Below are positions 1-8,403 of a stretch of 64,000 nt of DNA, piece after piece. This DNA is from Caballeronia glathei (GTDB lineage: Bacteria > Pseudomonadota > Gammaproteobacteria > Burkholderiales > Burkholderiaceae), in NCBI RefSeq assembly GCF_000698595.1, contig NZ_JFHC01000036.1, positions 19,398 through 83,397 on the forward strand. Direction: 5' to 3'. The position numbers and the translations under genes were made by a program. Each line of letters begins with the position of its first letter. Within the stretch, counting starts at the first letter, position 1. Below the pieces are notes generated by a model, which saw nothing but the letters and a program-made list of their open reading frames with translations, was not told the DNA's origin and made no database searches.

Positions 1-745
1 TGTTCTTCGCGTAGCCGATATAGCGCACGTGCGGCGAGGACCTGTCAGGCGCCCGGCCGGCCACCGCGACCACGACGGGCAGGTTGCTGCCCGCGAGCGC
101 CTCTTCGATCAGCGGCAGCCCTTTTCTCACATGGCTGCTCGACGGAAAAAGCAGCACGGTTTCATCGTCGGCAAAACCGAACTGCTTGCGCAGCCGGGCG
201 CGGACCGACGCGTCCACCGGCGTGAAACGCGCGCCGTCCACTGGGGGATAGAGCACGCGGATCTTGTCGTCGTCGATGCCGTAGAGCGTGCGCAGTTCGT
301 CGCGCATCAGCTTCGAGTGCGCGACGATCACCCGCGCGGCGCCGTACTGCCGCTGTTCGAGCGCGATCTGGCGGCGATCCGAGCGCTTTTCGCGACGGCC
401 GGTCGCGTTGAGAAAGCCGATATGCGTGCCGCCGCAGATCGCGATTTCCGAGCCCTCCACGCGGTTGCAGCCGATCAGCACATCGACGTTCGCCTTGCGG
501 CGTGCCCGCTTGAGCGCCCACGAAAACCAGGCGTCGCGGAACTTGCCTGGCAGAAACGACACGGGGATGCGGTACGGCTCGACGAGCTTCGCTTCCGGCA
601 GCGCCGGATCGATCTTGCGCGCGAAAAACGCCGGCTTGCGGCTGCCGCTGAAACCGGCGTCGGCGAGGCCGCGCACGAGATCCATCGCGTAACGCTCTAG
701 GCCGCCGCTCAGCTTGAGCGCGTTCGCGGAGATGCCGATTCTCAT
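1..745 (-). CDS. Glycosyltransferase family 4 (partial, C-terminus outside window)
   Basis: The first ~248 residues of a GT-B fold, family 4 glycosyltransferase are visible; the rest runs off the left edge. The start MRIGISANALKLSGGLERYA shows the usual glycine-rich acceptor-side loop. Further on are a linker around IRVLYPPVDGARF and the start of the donor domain (LLFPSSSHVRKGLPLIEEAL, then VRYIGYAKN near the edge), typical of sugar-nucleotide-dependent transferases of LPS or exopolysaccharide synthesis. The ATG shares its A with the TGA of dnaE upstream, so translation is probably coupled. The acceptor and sugar cannot be told from sequence. The frame is conserved through the visible part, with no break. 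Confidence 0.82.
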   Translation of the reverse strand, partial: MRIGISANALKLSGGLERYAMDLVRGLADAGFSGSRKPAFFARKIDPALPEAKLVEPYRIPVSFLPGKFRDAWFSWALKRARRKANVDVLIGCNRVEGSEIAICGGTHIGFLNATGRREKRSDRRQIALEQRQYGAARVIVAHSKLMRDELRTLYGIDDDKIRVLYPPVDGARFTPVDASVRARLRKQFGFADDETVLLFPSSSHVRKGLPLIEEALAGSNLPVVVAVAGRAPDRSSPHVRYIGYAKN

Positions 746-3700
746 CAATAGACGATTTCGATGGCGCTGCCCGCAAATTCGCCGCGCAACGCCATGATGA
801 GGTCGTCGGTGGGCTTCACGCGCCACGCGTCGCCGAGACGCACTTCGCCTTCGGCGTGCTCGCTGCGGTACACGATGCTCACGTTCAGCCCGTTCGGGAT
901 GTGCACCGGCTGGCGCTGCGGGCGGCCGCCGTCCCGGTTGTCGCCGCGCGGCGCGCGCACGGGAGCTGGCGCGGGCGCGGGCGCCTGCTCCTGCGGACCC
1001 GCGCAATGCGCTTCGAGCACGCGCTTCAGACGCAGGGCGTCGGCATTGCCGTTCATCTCGACCTTGACGCCTTGCGCGTAGCGGCTGCGCGCGCGTTCGA
1101 GATCCATCGCCGATTCCACGGTGAAGCGGATGCCGCCCGTGAACGCGTCGTTGCGCGCCTGCCCCTGCACGACGAGCAGCTCGTCTTCCTTGAAGAGCGC
1201 CTTGTTCGCCTCGAACTGCTCGTTGAAGACGGTCACTTCGCACTGGCCGGTGCCGTCGTCGAGATTGACGATCAGCATCTTGCCGCGCTGGGTCATCTGC
1301 GTGCGCATCATCGTGATCACGCCCGCGACCAGCTTGTCGCGCCCTTCCTTCAGCTCGCCGATCTTCTGCCGCACGAAGCGGCGCACTTCGGCCTTGTAGG
1401 CGTCGAAGAGATGCCCCGAGAGGTAGAAGCCGAGTGCGGTCTTTTCTTCCTGCAAACGCTTCTTGTCCGACCAGACCGGCTCGTCGACGAGCGCGTGGCC
1501 CTGTTGCGGCGCGTCGCCCATGTCGAAAAGACCCGCCTGCATCGCGTTGGCGGCGGCCTGGTCGGCGGCTTCCATCGCGAGCGGCACCGACGCGATCAGT
1601 TGCGCGCGGTTCTCGTGCAGCGAATCGAACGCGCCCGCGCGAATCAGCGCCTCGACCGTGCGGCGGTTCACCACGCGCCGATCGACGCGGTTGCAGAAAT
1701 CGAACAGGTCGGTGAACGGCGCCTCCTCGCGGGCGCGCAGGATTTCCTCGATCGCGTTCTGGCCGCTGCCCTTCACGGCGCCGAGGCCGTAGCGGATCGT
1801 CTTCGAGCGAAGGCCGTCGCCTTGCGCGACCGGCTCGAACCGGTACGCCGACTCGTTGATGTTCGGCGGCAGCACCGACATGCCGTTGGCAAGGCAGTCC
1901 TCGAAGAGGATCTTCACCTTGTCCGTGTCGTCCATGGCGAGCGACATGTTGGCCGCCATGAATTCCGCCGGATGGTGCGCCTTGAGCCACGCGGTGTAGT
2001 ACGCGAGCAGCGCGTAGGCCGCGGCGTGCGACTTGTTGAAGCCGTAGCCCGCGAACTTCTCCATCAGGTCGAAGATTTCGTCGGCTTTCCCGGCGGACAG
2101 CCCGTTTTTCGCCGCCCCCTGCCGGAACAGCTCGCGATGCTCCGCCATCTCCTCGGCTTTCTTCTTGCCCATCGCGCGACGCAGCAGGTCGGCGCCGCCG
2201 AGCGAGTAGCCGCCGATGATCTGCGCCATCTGCATCACCTGCTCCTGATAGACCATGATCCCGTAGGTCTCTTTCAGGACGGATTCGACGCGCGGGTCCG
2301 GATATTCGACGATCTCGCGCCCGTGCTTGCGTGCGCAGAAGCTCGGGATCAGGTCCATCGGGCCCGGCCGGTACAGCGCGACGAGCGCGATGATGTCCTC
2401 GAAGCGGTCCGGCTGCGCGTCCTTCAGCATGCCCTGCATGCCGCGGCTTTCCAGCTGGAATACGGCGACGGTGTTCGCTTTCTTGAGAATCGAGAACGAC
2501 GCCGGGTCGTCGAGCGGAACCTGCGCGAGGTTCCAGTTTTCCTTCGACGGATCGAGCCGGCGGATATAGCGCTCGGCCCAGTCGAGAATGGTGAGCGTGG
2601 TCAGGCCCAGAAAGTCGAACTTCACCAGCCCGACGGCTTCCACGTCGTCCTTGTCGTACTGGCTCACGACGCCGCCGTCTTCGCCCTGCGTATAGAGCGG
2701 GCAGAAATCGGTGAGCTTGCCGGGCGCAATCAGCACCCCGCCCGCGTGCATGCCGACGTTGCGCGTGAGGCCTTCGACGCGCTGCGCGAGTTCGAGGAGC
2801 TGATGCACTTCGTCTTCGGTGTCGAAGCGCTCCTGCAGCGCCGGCTCTTCCTTCATCGCGTCCGCGATGGTGACGTGCTTACCCGGCTTGAACGGGATCA
2901 GCTTCGCGATGCCGTCGGTGAACATATAGCCGAGGTCGAGCACGCGGCCGATGTCGCGCACCGCCGCCTTCGCCGCCATCGTGCCGAACGTGGCGATCTG
3001 CGAGACGGCGTTCGCGCCGTACTTCTGCTTCACGTACTGGATGACGCGGTCGCGCCCTTCCTGGCAAAAGTCGATGTCGAAGTCGGGCATCGACACGCGT
3101 TCCGGATTCAGGAAGCGCTCGAACAGCAGGTTGTAGCGCAGCGGATCCAGATCGGTGATGCCGAGCGCGTAGGCGACGAGCGACCCGGCGCCCGAGCCCC
3201 GCCCCGGGCCGACAGGCACGCCGTTGTTCTTCGCCCACATGATGAAGTCCGCGACGATCAGGAAGTAGCCGGGAAAGCCCATCTTGATGATCGTGCCGCA
3301 CTCGAAATCGAGCCGCGCGTAGTACGTTTCGCGCTGCTTCTCGCGCTCCGCCTCGTCGGGATAGAGCTGCGCAAGCCGCACTTCGAGCCCTTCCTTCGAC
3401 AGCTGCACGAGATAGTCGTCGAGCGACATGCCGTCGGGTGTCGGAAAGAGCGGCAGCTTCGGCTTGCCGAGTTCGAGCGTCAGATTGCAGCGTTTCGCGA
3501 TCTCGACGGTGTTCGCGATCGCCGACGGAATGTCCGCGAAAAGCGCGCACATCTCGTCCTGCGTGCGGAAATACTGATCCGTCGTGAAGCGCTTCTGACG
3601 GCGCGGATTCGCGAGAATGTCGCCTTCCGAGATGCACACGCGCGCTTCGTGCGCGGTGAAATCGTCGGCGGTCATGTACTGCAGCGGATGCGTCGCCACC

Positions 3701-4290
3701 ACCGGCAGCTTCAGCTTCGCCGCGAGCGCCACCGCCTGCTGCACGTACGTCTCGGCGCCCGGCTGCCCGGCGCGCTGCAACTCGATGTAGAACGCGTTTG
3801 GAAAGAGCTTCGCCCACCGTTGCGCGTGGCGCTCGGCAGCCTGGTCGTTGCCGGCGGCGAACGCCATGCCGACGTCGCCCTGCTGCGCGCCGGAAATCGC
3901 GAGCAGCCCCTGCGCGAGGCCGCTTTCGAGCCATTCGAACTCGACTTCGGCGCGCCCGCGATACTGGTTCGTCAGCCACGCGCGGCTCAGCAATTCGCAG
4001 AGGTTGAGATAGCCGGTCTTGTCCCTGACGAGCAGGACGAGCCGCGAGGGCTTGTCTCGATCGGCCGGATTCGTGATCCAGACATCGCACCCGGCAATGG
4101 GTTTGACCCCTTTGCTGCGCGCCTCCTTGTAGAAGCGCACGAGACCGAACGCGTTGCCGAGGTCGGTGAGCGCGAGCGCGCCCTGACCGTCCGCGGCAGC
4201 GGCCTTGACGACGTCGTCCAGACGCACGATGCCGTCGGCAATCGAGAATTCGGAGTGGACGCGGAGATGAACGAAGCGAGGATCTGACAT
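745..4290 (-). CDS. dnaE: DNA polymerase III subunit alpha (DnaE1)
   Basis: Catalytic subunit of the replicative polymerase, about 1181 residues as usual for DnaE1. The N-terminal PHP domain begins FVHLRVHSEFSIADG. The palm carries PDFDIDF with the catalytic aspartates near residue 405, a PGRGSGAGSLVAYALGI segment precedes it, and a helix-hairpin-helix and an OB-fold (VAGVITMMRTQMTQRGK) follow. I chose the start at MSDPRFVHLR because homology begins there; the same frame stays open upstream to 4356 but that part is not family-like. No Shine-Dalgarno is visible before this ATG; a TACAAT hexamer lies only 7 nt upstream (4298-4303). The stop overlaps the start of the glycosyltransferase. Confidence 0.97.
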   Translation of the reverse strand: MSDPRFVHLRVHSEFSIADGIVRLDDVVKAAAADGQGALALTDLGNAFGLVRFYKEARSKGVKPIAGCDVWITNPADRDKPSRLVLLVRDKTGYLNLCELLSRAWLTNQYRGRAEVEFEWLESGLAQGLLAISGAQQGDVGMAFAAGNDQAAERHAQRWAKLFPNAFYIELQRAGQPGAETYVQQAVALAAKLKLPVVATHPLQYMTADDFTAHEARVCISEGDILANPRRQKRFTTDQYFRTQDEMCALFADIPSAIANTVEIAKRCNLTLELGKPKLPLFPTPDGMSLDDYLVQLSKEGLEVRLAQLYPDEAEREKQRETYYARLDFECGTIIKMGFPGYFLIVADFIMWAKNNGVPVGPGRGSGAGSLVAYALGITDLDPLRYNLLFERFLNPERVSMPDFDIDFCQEGRDRVIQYVKQKYGANAVSQIATFGTMAAKAAVRDIGRVLDLGYMFTDGIAKLIPFKPGKHVTIADAMKEEPALQERFDTEDEVHQLLELAQRVEGLTRNVGMHAGGVLIAPGKLTDFCPLYTQGEDGGVVSQYDKDDVEAVGLVKFDFLGLTTLTILDWAERYIRRLDPSKENWNLAQVPLDDPASFSILKKANTVAVFQLESRGMQGMLKDAQPDRFEDIIALVALYRPGPMDLIPSFCARKHGREIVEYPDPRVESVLKETYGIMVYQEQVMQMAQIIGGYSLGGADLLRRAMGKKKAEEMAEHRELFRQGAAKNGLSAGKADEIFDLMEKFAGYGFNKSHAAAYALLAYYTAWLKAHHPAEFMAANMSLAMDDTDKVKILFEDCLANGMSVLPPNINESAYRFEPVAQGDGLRSKTIRYGLGAVKGSGQNAIEEILRAREEAPFTDLFDFCNRVDRRVVNRRTVEALIRAGAFDSLHENRAQLIASVPLAMEAADQAAANAMQAGLFDMGDAPQQGHALVDEPVWSDKKRLQEEKTALGFYLSGHLFDAYKAEVRRFVRQKIGELKEGRDKLVAGVITMMRTQMTQRGKMLIVNLDDGTGQCEVTVFNEQFEANKALFKEDELLVVQGQARNDAFTGGIRFTVESAMDLERARSRYAQGVKVEMNGNADALRLKRVLEAHCAGPQEQAPAPAPAPVRAPRGDNRDGGRPQRQPVHIPNGLNVSIVYRSEHAEGEVRLGDAWRVKPTDDLIMALRGEFAGSAIEIVY

Positions 4291-4464
4291 GGGCGATATT
4301 GTACATGCGCCTCTTCGCGAAATTCTCGCGAACGCAGGCGTTGGCCGTTCGGACAAGGCCGCCTCGAGGCCCCTTCGGGGCGCCTTCTCGTCCTGAAAAA
4401 AAATCGGCGCGAAGCTGCGGCGAACTGACCGTCCGGCCGAGTCGGGGAAAAGCGCGGTTTGCGG

Positions 4465-4470
4465 GATAAT
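4465..4470 (+). promoter_or_regulatory. Possible -10 element for trhO-gluQRS
   Basis: GATAAT lies about 70 nt before the trhO start in the divergent dnaE/trhO spacer (4291-4538). No convincing -35 is present at 16-18 nt, so this is a weak call. The same spacer has a GC-rich hairpin around 4366-4384 and a run of eight A at 4396-4403. Confidence 0.25.
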
Positions 4471-4538
4471 ACGGGTTTTGCACCACGCCGGACTTCGCGC
4501 AGCGCGCGGGTCCGGCCCGTTTTCAAAGCAACCCGATC

Positions 4539-5414
4539 ATGAGCATCCTCAACCTCTCCGCCTACAAATTCGTGACCATCGACGACGGCGCCGCCTGGCG
4601 CCCGCTCGTCACCGACCGCTGCAACGCGCTCGGCCTGAAGGGCACGATCCTCCTGGCGCCGGAGGGCATCAACCTGTTTGTCGCGGGCAGGGTTGAAAAT
4701 GTCCGCAAATTCATCGATTACGTTCGCCACGACGCGCTCTTCGAAGGCAAGTTCGCCGACCTGCAATTCAAGGAGAGCCTCTCCGGGAAGCAGCCGTTTC
4801 GCCGCATGCTGGTGAAGCTCAAGCGCGAAATCATCACGATGAAAAAGCCCGCGATCCGGCCGGAACTCGGCCGCGCGCCGTTCGTCGACGCCCCCACGCT
4901 CAAGGCGTGGCTCGATCGCGGCCATGACGACGAAGGCCGCCCCGTCGTCATGCTGGACACGCGCAACGCGTTCGAAGTCGATGTCGGCACGTTCGAGAAC
5001 GCGCTCGATTACCGCATCACGAAATTCAGCGAGTTTCCCGAAGTGATCGAGCGGCATCGCGGCGACCTGGAAGGCAAGACGGTCGTGTCGTTCTGCACCG
5101 GCGGCATCCGCTGCGAAAAGGCGGCGATTCACATGAAGGATGTGGGCATCGACCACGTGTACCAGCTCGAAGGCGGCATCCTGAAATACTTCGAGGAAGT
5201 CGGCGGCGCGCATTACAGCGGCGAATGCTTCGTGTTCGACTACCGCACGGCGCTCAACCCGAATCTGGAACCGACCGCGACGTCGCAGTGCTTCGGCTGC
5301 CGGGCGGTGGTGTCGGTGGAGGACCAGAAGTCGGAGTTGTACGTGCCGGGCAAGACGTGTCCGGCGTGCCATCCGGAAGCCGCGCAAGCGCAGCCGACCT
5401 CCCAGGCAGCCTGA
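4539..5414 (+). CDS. trhO: tRNA U34 hydroxylase TrhO (rhodanese-family, UPF0176)
   Basis: A 291-residue member of the YceA/TrhO family, which makes 5-hydroxyuridine at wobble position 34 of tRNAs using O2, on the way to cmo5U or mcmo5U. The N-terminal ferredoxin-like domain contains GTILLAPEGINLFVAG. A rhodanese domain (about 115-215) carries the loop FCTGGIRCEKAA with Cys186 at the active position. The C-terminus has two CxxC pairs (CFGC, CPAC), typical of the longer proteobacterial form and probably metal-binding. The Shine-Dalgarno is weak. gluQRS starts 19 nt after the stop, so the two are probably co-transcribed. Family assignment is secure; activity is inferred. Confidence 0.93.
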   Translation: MSILNLSAYKFVTIDDGAAWRPLVTDRCNALGLKGTILLAPEGINLFVAGRVENVRKFIDYVRHDALFEGKFADLQFKESLSGKQPFRRMLVKLKREIITMKKPAIRPELGRAPFVDAPTLKAWLDRGHDDEGRPVVMLDTRNAFEVDVGTFENALDYRITKFSEFPEVIERHRGDLEGKTVVSFCTGGIRCEKAAIHMKDVGIDHVYQLEGGILKYFEEVGGAHYSGECFVFDYRTALNPNLEPTATSQCFGCRAVVSVEDQKSELYVPGKTCPACHPEAAQAQPTSQAA

Positions 5415-5433
5415 CCGGCGGCACGGCGCACCG

Positions 5434-6354
5434 ATGAGCTATCGCGGACGCTTCGCGCCCTCGCCCACCGGCCCGCTGCACATGGGCTCGCTCGTGAGCG
5501 CGCTCGCGAGCTGGCTCGATGCGCGCGCGCATGGCGGAACGTGGATCGTGCGGATCGAGGACGTCGACGGCCCGCGCACCGTGCCGGGCGCCGCCGAGGA
5601 CATCCTCGCGACGCTCGCGCGCTTCGGCATGCACGCGGACGAGCCGCCCGTGTGGCAGAGCGGCCGCGAGAGCGCGTACGCCGAGGCGTTCGAGCGGCTC
5701 GTGGCCGCCGGTTTCGTCTATCCGTGCGCCTGCACGCGCCGCGAAATCGCCGATTCGCTCGTGAGCGCGCATGCGCGGCACGCGACGCTCGCCTACCCCG
5801 GCACGTGCCGCAACGGCCTGCACGGCCGGGCGCCGCGGGCGTGGCGGCTGCGCGTACCGGACGGCGAGGCCGCGCGGGTGGATTTCACCGATCGCTGGCA
5901 GGGCGCCCAGTCGCAGGATCTCGCAACCGAAGTCGGCGATTTCGTGCTCAGGCGCTCGGATGGACAATGGGCGTATCAGCTGGCGGTCGTCGTCGACGAT
6001 GCCGACGCCCGCATCACGCATGTCGTGCGTGGCGCCGACCTGCTCGATTCGACCGCGCGGCAGATCTACCTGCAGCGCTGCCTCGGCGTGTCGACACCGG
6101 CCTATCTGCACGTGCCCGTGGTGACGAACCAGGACGGCGAGAAGCTCAGCAAGCAGACCGGCGCGACCGCGCTGGATCTCGACCGTCCCGTCGCAACGCT
6201 CGCGGCGGCTGCGCGGCATCTGGGCATCGAAGCGGGGGAAATTCGGGGCGAAATGCGGGGCGAAATGCGCAGTGAACCGCGAGAAGAACCGCGCTCGCTC
6301 GATGCGTTCTACGCGGCAGCGACCGCCGAGTGGGCGAAGCGTTTCGTGCCCTGA
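5434..6354 (+). CDS. gluQRS: Glutamyl-Q tRNA(Asp) synthetase
   Basis: A truncated glutamyl-tRNA synthetase paralogue that activates glutamate and attaches it to queuosine-34 of tRNA(Asp), without an anticodon-binding domain. The 306-residue length fits. The class I signatures are RFAPSPTGPLHMGS at the N-terminus (HIGH equivalent HMGS) and GEKLSKQ near residue 235 (KMSKS equivalent). Cysteines at CACTRRE and GTCRNG are probable Zn2+ ligands. The coding sequence near 6237-6270 contains a short repeat giving GEIRGEMRGEMRSEP, an unusual charged stretch before the C-terminus. It lies downstream of trhO and is followed by a strong bidirectional terminator. Confidence 0.95.
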   Translation: MSYRGRFAPSPTGPLHMGSLVSALASWLDARAHGGTWIVRIEDVDGPRTVPGAAEDILATLARFGMHADEPPVWQSGRESAYAEAFERLVAAGFVYPCACTRREIADSLVSAHARHATLAYPGTCRNGLHGRAPRAWRLRVPDGEAARVDFTDRWQGAQSQDLATEVGDFVLRRSDGQWAYQLAVVVDDADARITHVVRGADLLDSTARQIYLQRCLGVSTPAYLHVPVVTNQDGEKLSKQTGATALDLDRPVATLAAAARHLGIEAGEIRGEMRGEMRSEPREEPRSLDAFYAAATAEWAKRFVP

Positions 6355-6369
6355 ACGGACCGCACGAAC

Positions 6370-6397
6370 AAAAAAGCGGCATTTCTGCCGCTTTTTT
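6370..6397. terminator. Bidirectional intrinsic terminator
   Basis: Six A, then GCGGCA / TGCCGC arms (6376-6381 and 6386-6391), then six T. It separates the convergent gluQRS and rhlE and has a T-run in either direction. Confidence 0.9.
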
Positions 6398-6420
6398 CAT
6401 CACCTCGCGTTGACGACGCC

Positions 6421-7950
6421 TTACGACGACGTCGATTTCCTCGGCATCCCGAGCCCGCCCAGCAACGCAGCGAGCGGCTGCTTGGGCGCGCTCTTGCGCT
6501 CGTGCTCGACGGCTTCGTCGTGGCGCTTGACCGACGACGGCGACGGCTCGTACGGCTTCAGGAAAAACTCGTCGACCGGCTGCTGGCGTGCGTGCGAGCG
6601 CTCGAACGACGTCGCGCGCCGGCGGCCACCCGATTCTTCGCGCTCGCGCCCATGGCGATGCTCGCCGCGCTCAGGCCGCCCCGGGCGCTCGTCGCGTTCG
6701 CGCCGGCCGCCGCCGGTTTCGCGCCGTGCGGGCGTCGTGACAGTCAGCGTCTCCACTTCGAGCGGACGCTTGATCAGCTTTTCGATATCGGCGAGCTGCT
6801 TCTTCTCGTTCGCGCTGCAAAGCGACAGCGCATCGCCCGACGCACCCGCGCGGCCCGTGCGGCCGATGCGGTGCACGTAATCCTCTGCGTTGAACGGCAG
6901 ATCGAAATTGATCACGGCCGGTAATTCCACGATGTCGAGCCCGCGCGCCGCGACGTCGGTGGCGACGAGCGCCTCGATTTCGCCGCGCTTGAAGGCGTCG
7001 AGCGCCTGCATCCGCTCGCCTTGTGTGCGGTCGCCGTGAATCGCGGTCGCGATGATGCCGTCGCGCTCCAGCACGCGCGAAAGCCGGCTCGCGCCGATCT
7101 TGCTGTTGCAGAACACGATCACCTGCTTGAGGCCGCGCTCGCGGATCAGTTGCGCGACCGCGCCCGACTTGTCGCTTTCATGCACTTCGAACACGATCTG
7201 GCGCACGTTCGTGGCCGTGGAATTGCTGCGCGCGACCTCGATCGTCTGCGGATTGCGCAGATAGGTTGCCGCGAGCTTCTTGATTTCGCCCGAGAACGTG
7301 GCCGAAAAGAGCAGCGTCTGGCGCTCCTTCGGCAGCAGGTTCAGGATGCGCTGCAAATCCGGCAGGAAGCCCATGTCGAGCATGCGGTCGGCTTCGTCGA
7401 GCACGAGCATCTGCACCTGGCCGAGGTTGAGCGTCTTTTGCTGCACGTGATCGAGCAGCCGCCCCGGCGTCGCGATCAGGATCTCGACGCCGCGCCTGAG
7501 CGCCTCGGACTGCGGGTTCATGTCGACGCCGCCGAACACCACCGTGCTGCGCAGCGGCGTGTGCTTCGAGTAGGCCTGCACGTTCGCGGCGACCTGGTCG
7601 GCGAGTTCGCGCGTCGGCGTGAGGATCAGCGCGCGCACCGGGTGGCGTGCGGGCGATGCGCTCGTGTTGGCCGACGGCAGCAGGCGCTGGATGATCGGCA
7701 GCGAGAAGCTCGCGGTCTTGCCGGTGCCGGTCTGCGCCGCGCCCATGACGTCGCGGCCGGCCAGCACCACGGGGATCGCCTGCGCCTGAATGGGCGTGGG
7801 AATCGTGTAGCCGGATTCGGTCACTGCCTTCAGGATGTCGGCGGACAAGCCGAACTGGTCGAACGTGGGCGCGGCTGCTGCGCTCGCGTGGTCGGCGCGG
7901 GTGACTTCGGCAGCAGCGGCGGACGTGTTCGTGACGACGGAATCGGACAT
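6421..7950 (-). CDS. rhlE: DEAD-box ATP-dependent RNA helicase, RhlE type
   Basis: A 509-residue DEAD-box helicase. Motifs in order: Q-motif region (GYTIPTPIQAQAIP), motif I AQTGTGKT near residue 70, PTRELADQ, VLDEADRMLDMGF near 183, SATFS, VATDVAARGLDIVELPAV and HRIGRTGRAG. After about residue 405 comes a basic Arg/Glu-rich tail (RRERDERPGRPERGEHRHGR) like the RNA-binding extensions of RhlE proteins in ribosome biogenesis and RNA decay. I chose the start MSDSVVTNTSAAAAEV; the open frame upstream to 8091 is not family-like. It is preceded by a gene-free stretch of ~450 nt that may be its leader. Confidence 0.93.
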   Translation of the reverse strand: MSDSVVTNTSAAAAEVTRADHASAAAAPTFDQFGLSADILKAVTESGYTIPTPIQAQAIPVVLAGRDVMGAAQTGTGKTASFSLPIIQRLLPSANTSASPARHPVRALILTPTRELADQVAANVQAYSKHTPLRSTVVFGGVDMNPQSEALRRGVEILIATPGRLLDHVQQKTLNLGQVQMLVLDEADRMLDMGFLPDLQRILNLLPKERQTLLFSATFSGEIKKLAATYLRNPQTIEVARSNSTATNVRQIVFEVHESDKSGAVAQLIRERGLKQVIVFCNSKIGASRLSRVLERDGIIATAIHGDRTQGERMQALDAFKRGEIEALVATDVAARGLDIVELPAVINFDLPFNAEDYVHRIGRTGRAGASGDALSLCSANEKKQLADIEKLIKRPLEVETLTVTTPARRETGGGRRERDERPGRPERGEHRHGREREESGGRRRATSFERSHARQQPVDEFFLKPYEPSPSSVKRHDEAVEHERKSAPKQPLAALLGGLGMPRKSTSS

Positions 7951-8403
7951 GGTGACTAGGTGGCTTTCGCTAAAAATGCGCGTGAAGCGGCGAATACGCG
8001 TGAATTCGTTCGACTGCGCGGCGTATGACCGGTGGATATCGAGCTGTTCAGGGGCGCCGCCGGTGGTGCTCATCTGCGGCAGCGCCGCCAATGCCCATGC
8101 GCCAGCGGCGCCGTTCCTGCTGTTGCCCCGGAGTCTTCCTGGATGGGACTCACTGCCTGGGTTCCTGCCCTGCTTGCTTGCTGCGCTCCGTTCCGGTTAG
8201 GAGCGGGTTTTCCTGCCCGCACCGGGCATCTGCGCGGGCGCACCGTGGCGTACAGGGCGGCAGCGCTTTGCTGGACCCGGCTGGCGGCAAGCTCGAACGC
8301 CGAAAGCCGGCCATTGTAGCACTGAGTCCGTGACAGCTCCGGCGTCCGGCCGAAAGCTCCGGGACCGCCGCCGCGGCGTGAGCCAGCGCCGCCCCGAGCG
8401 TTC
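7951..8403 (-). other. Gene-free region, probable long rhlE leader
   Basis: No coding region is supported in these 453 nt. On the minus strand an extended -10 (TGCTACAAT, hexamer at 8313-8318) would start a leader of ~355 nt before rhlE. The leader can form several hairpins, for example GCGCC/GGCGC around 8100-8115 and GAGTC/GACTC around 8135-8155. I tried RNase P RNA, tmRNA, SRP RNA, 6S RNA and common riboswitch signatures by eye and matched none. Confidence 0.45.

Noticed and set aside
856..4287. A 1143-codon open frame antisense to dnaE
   Set aside because: It exactly shadows dnaE, has the low-complexity Arg/Ala/Val composition typical of high-GC antisense frames, and no family motif.
8100..8320. 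Known structured RNA (RNase P, 6S, SRP, tmRNA)
   Set aside because: The conserved cores of those RNAs were not found on either strand.
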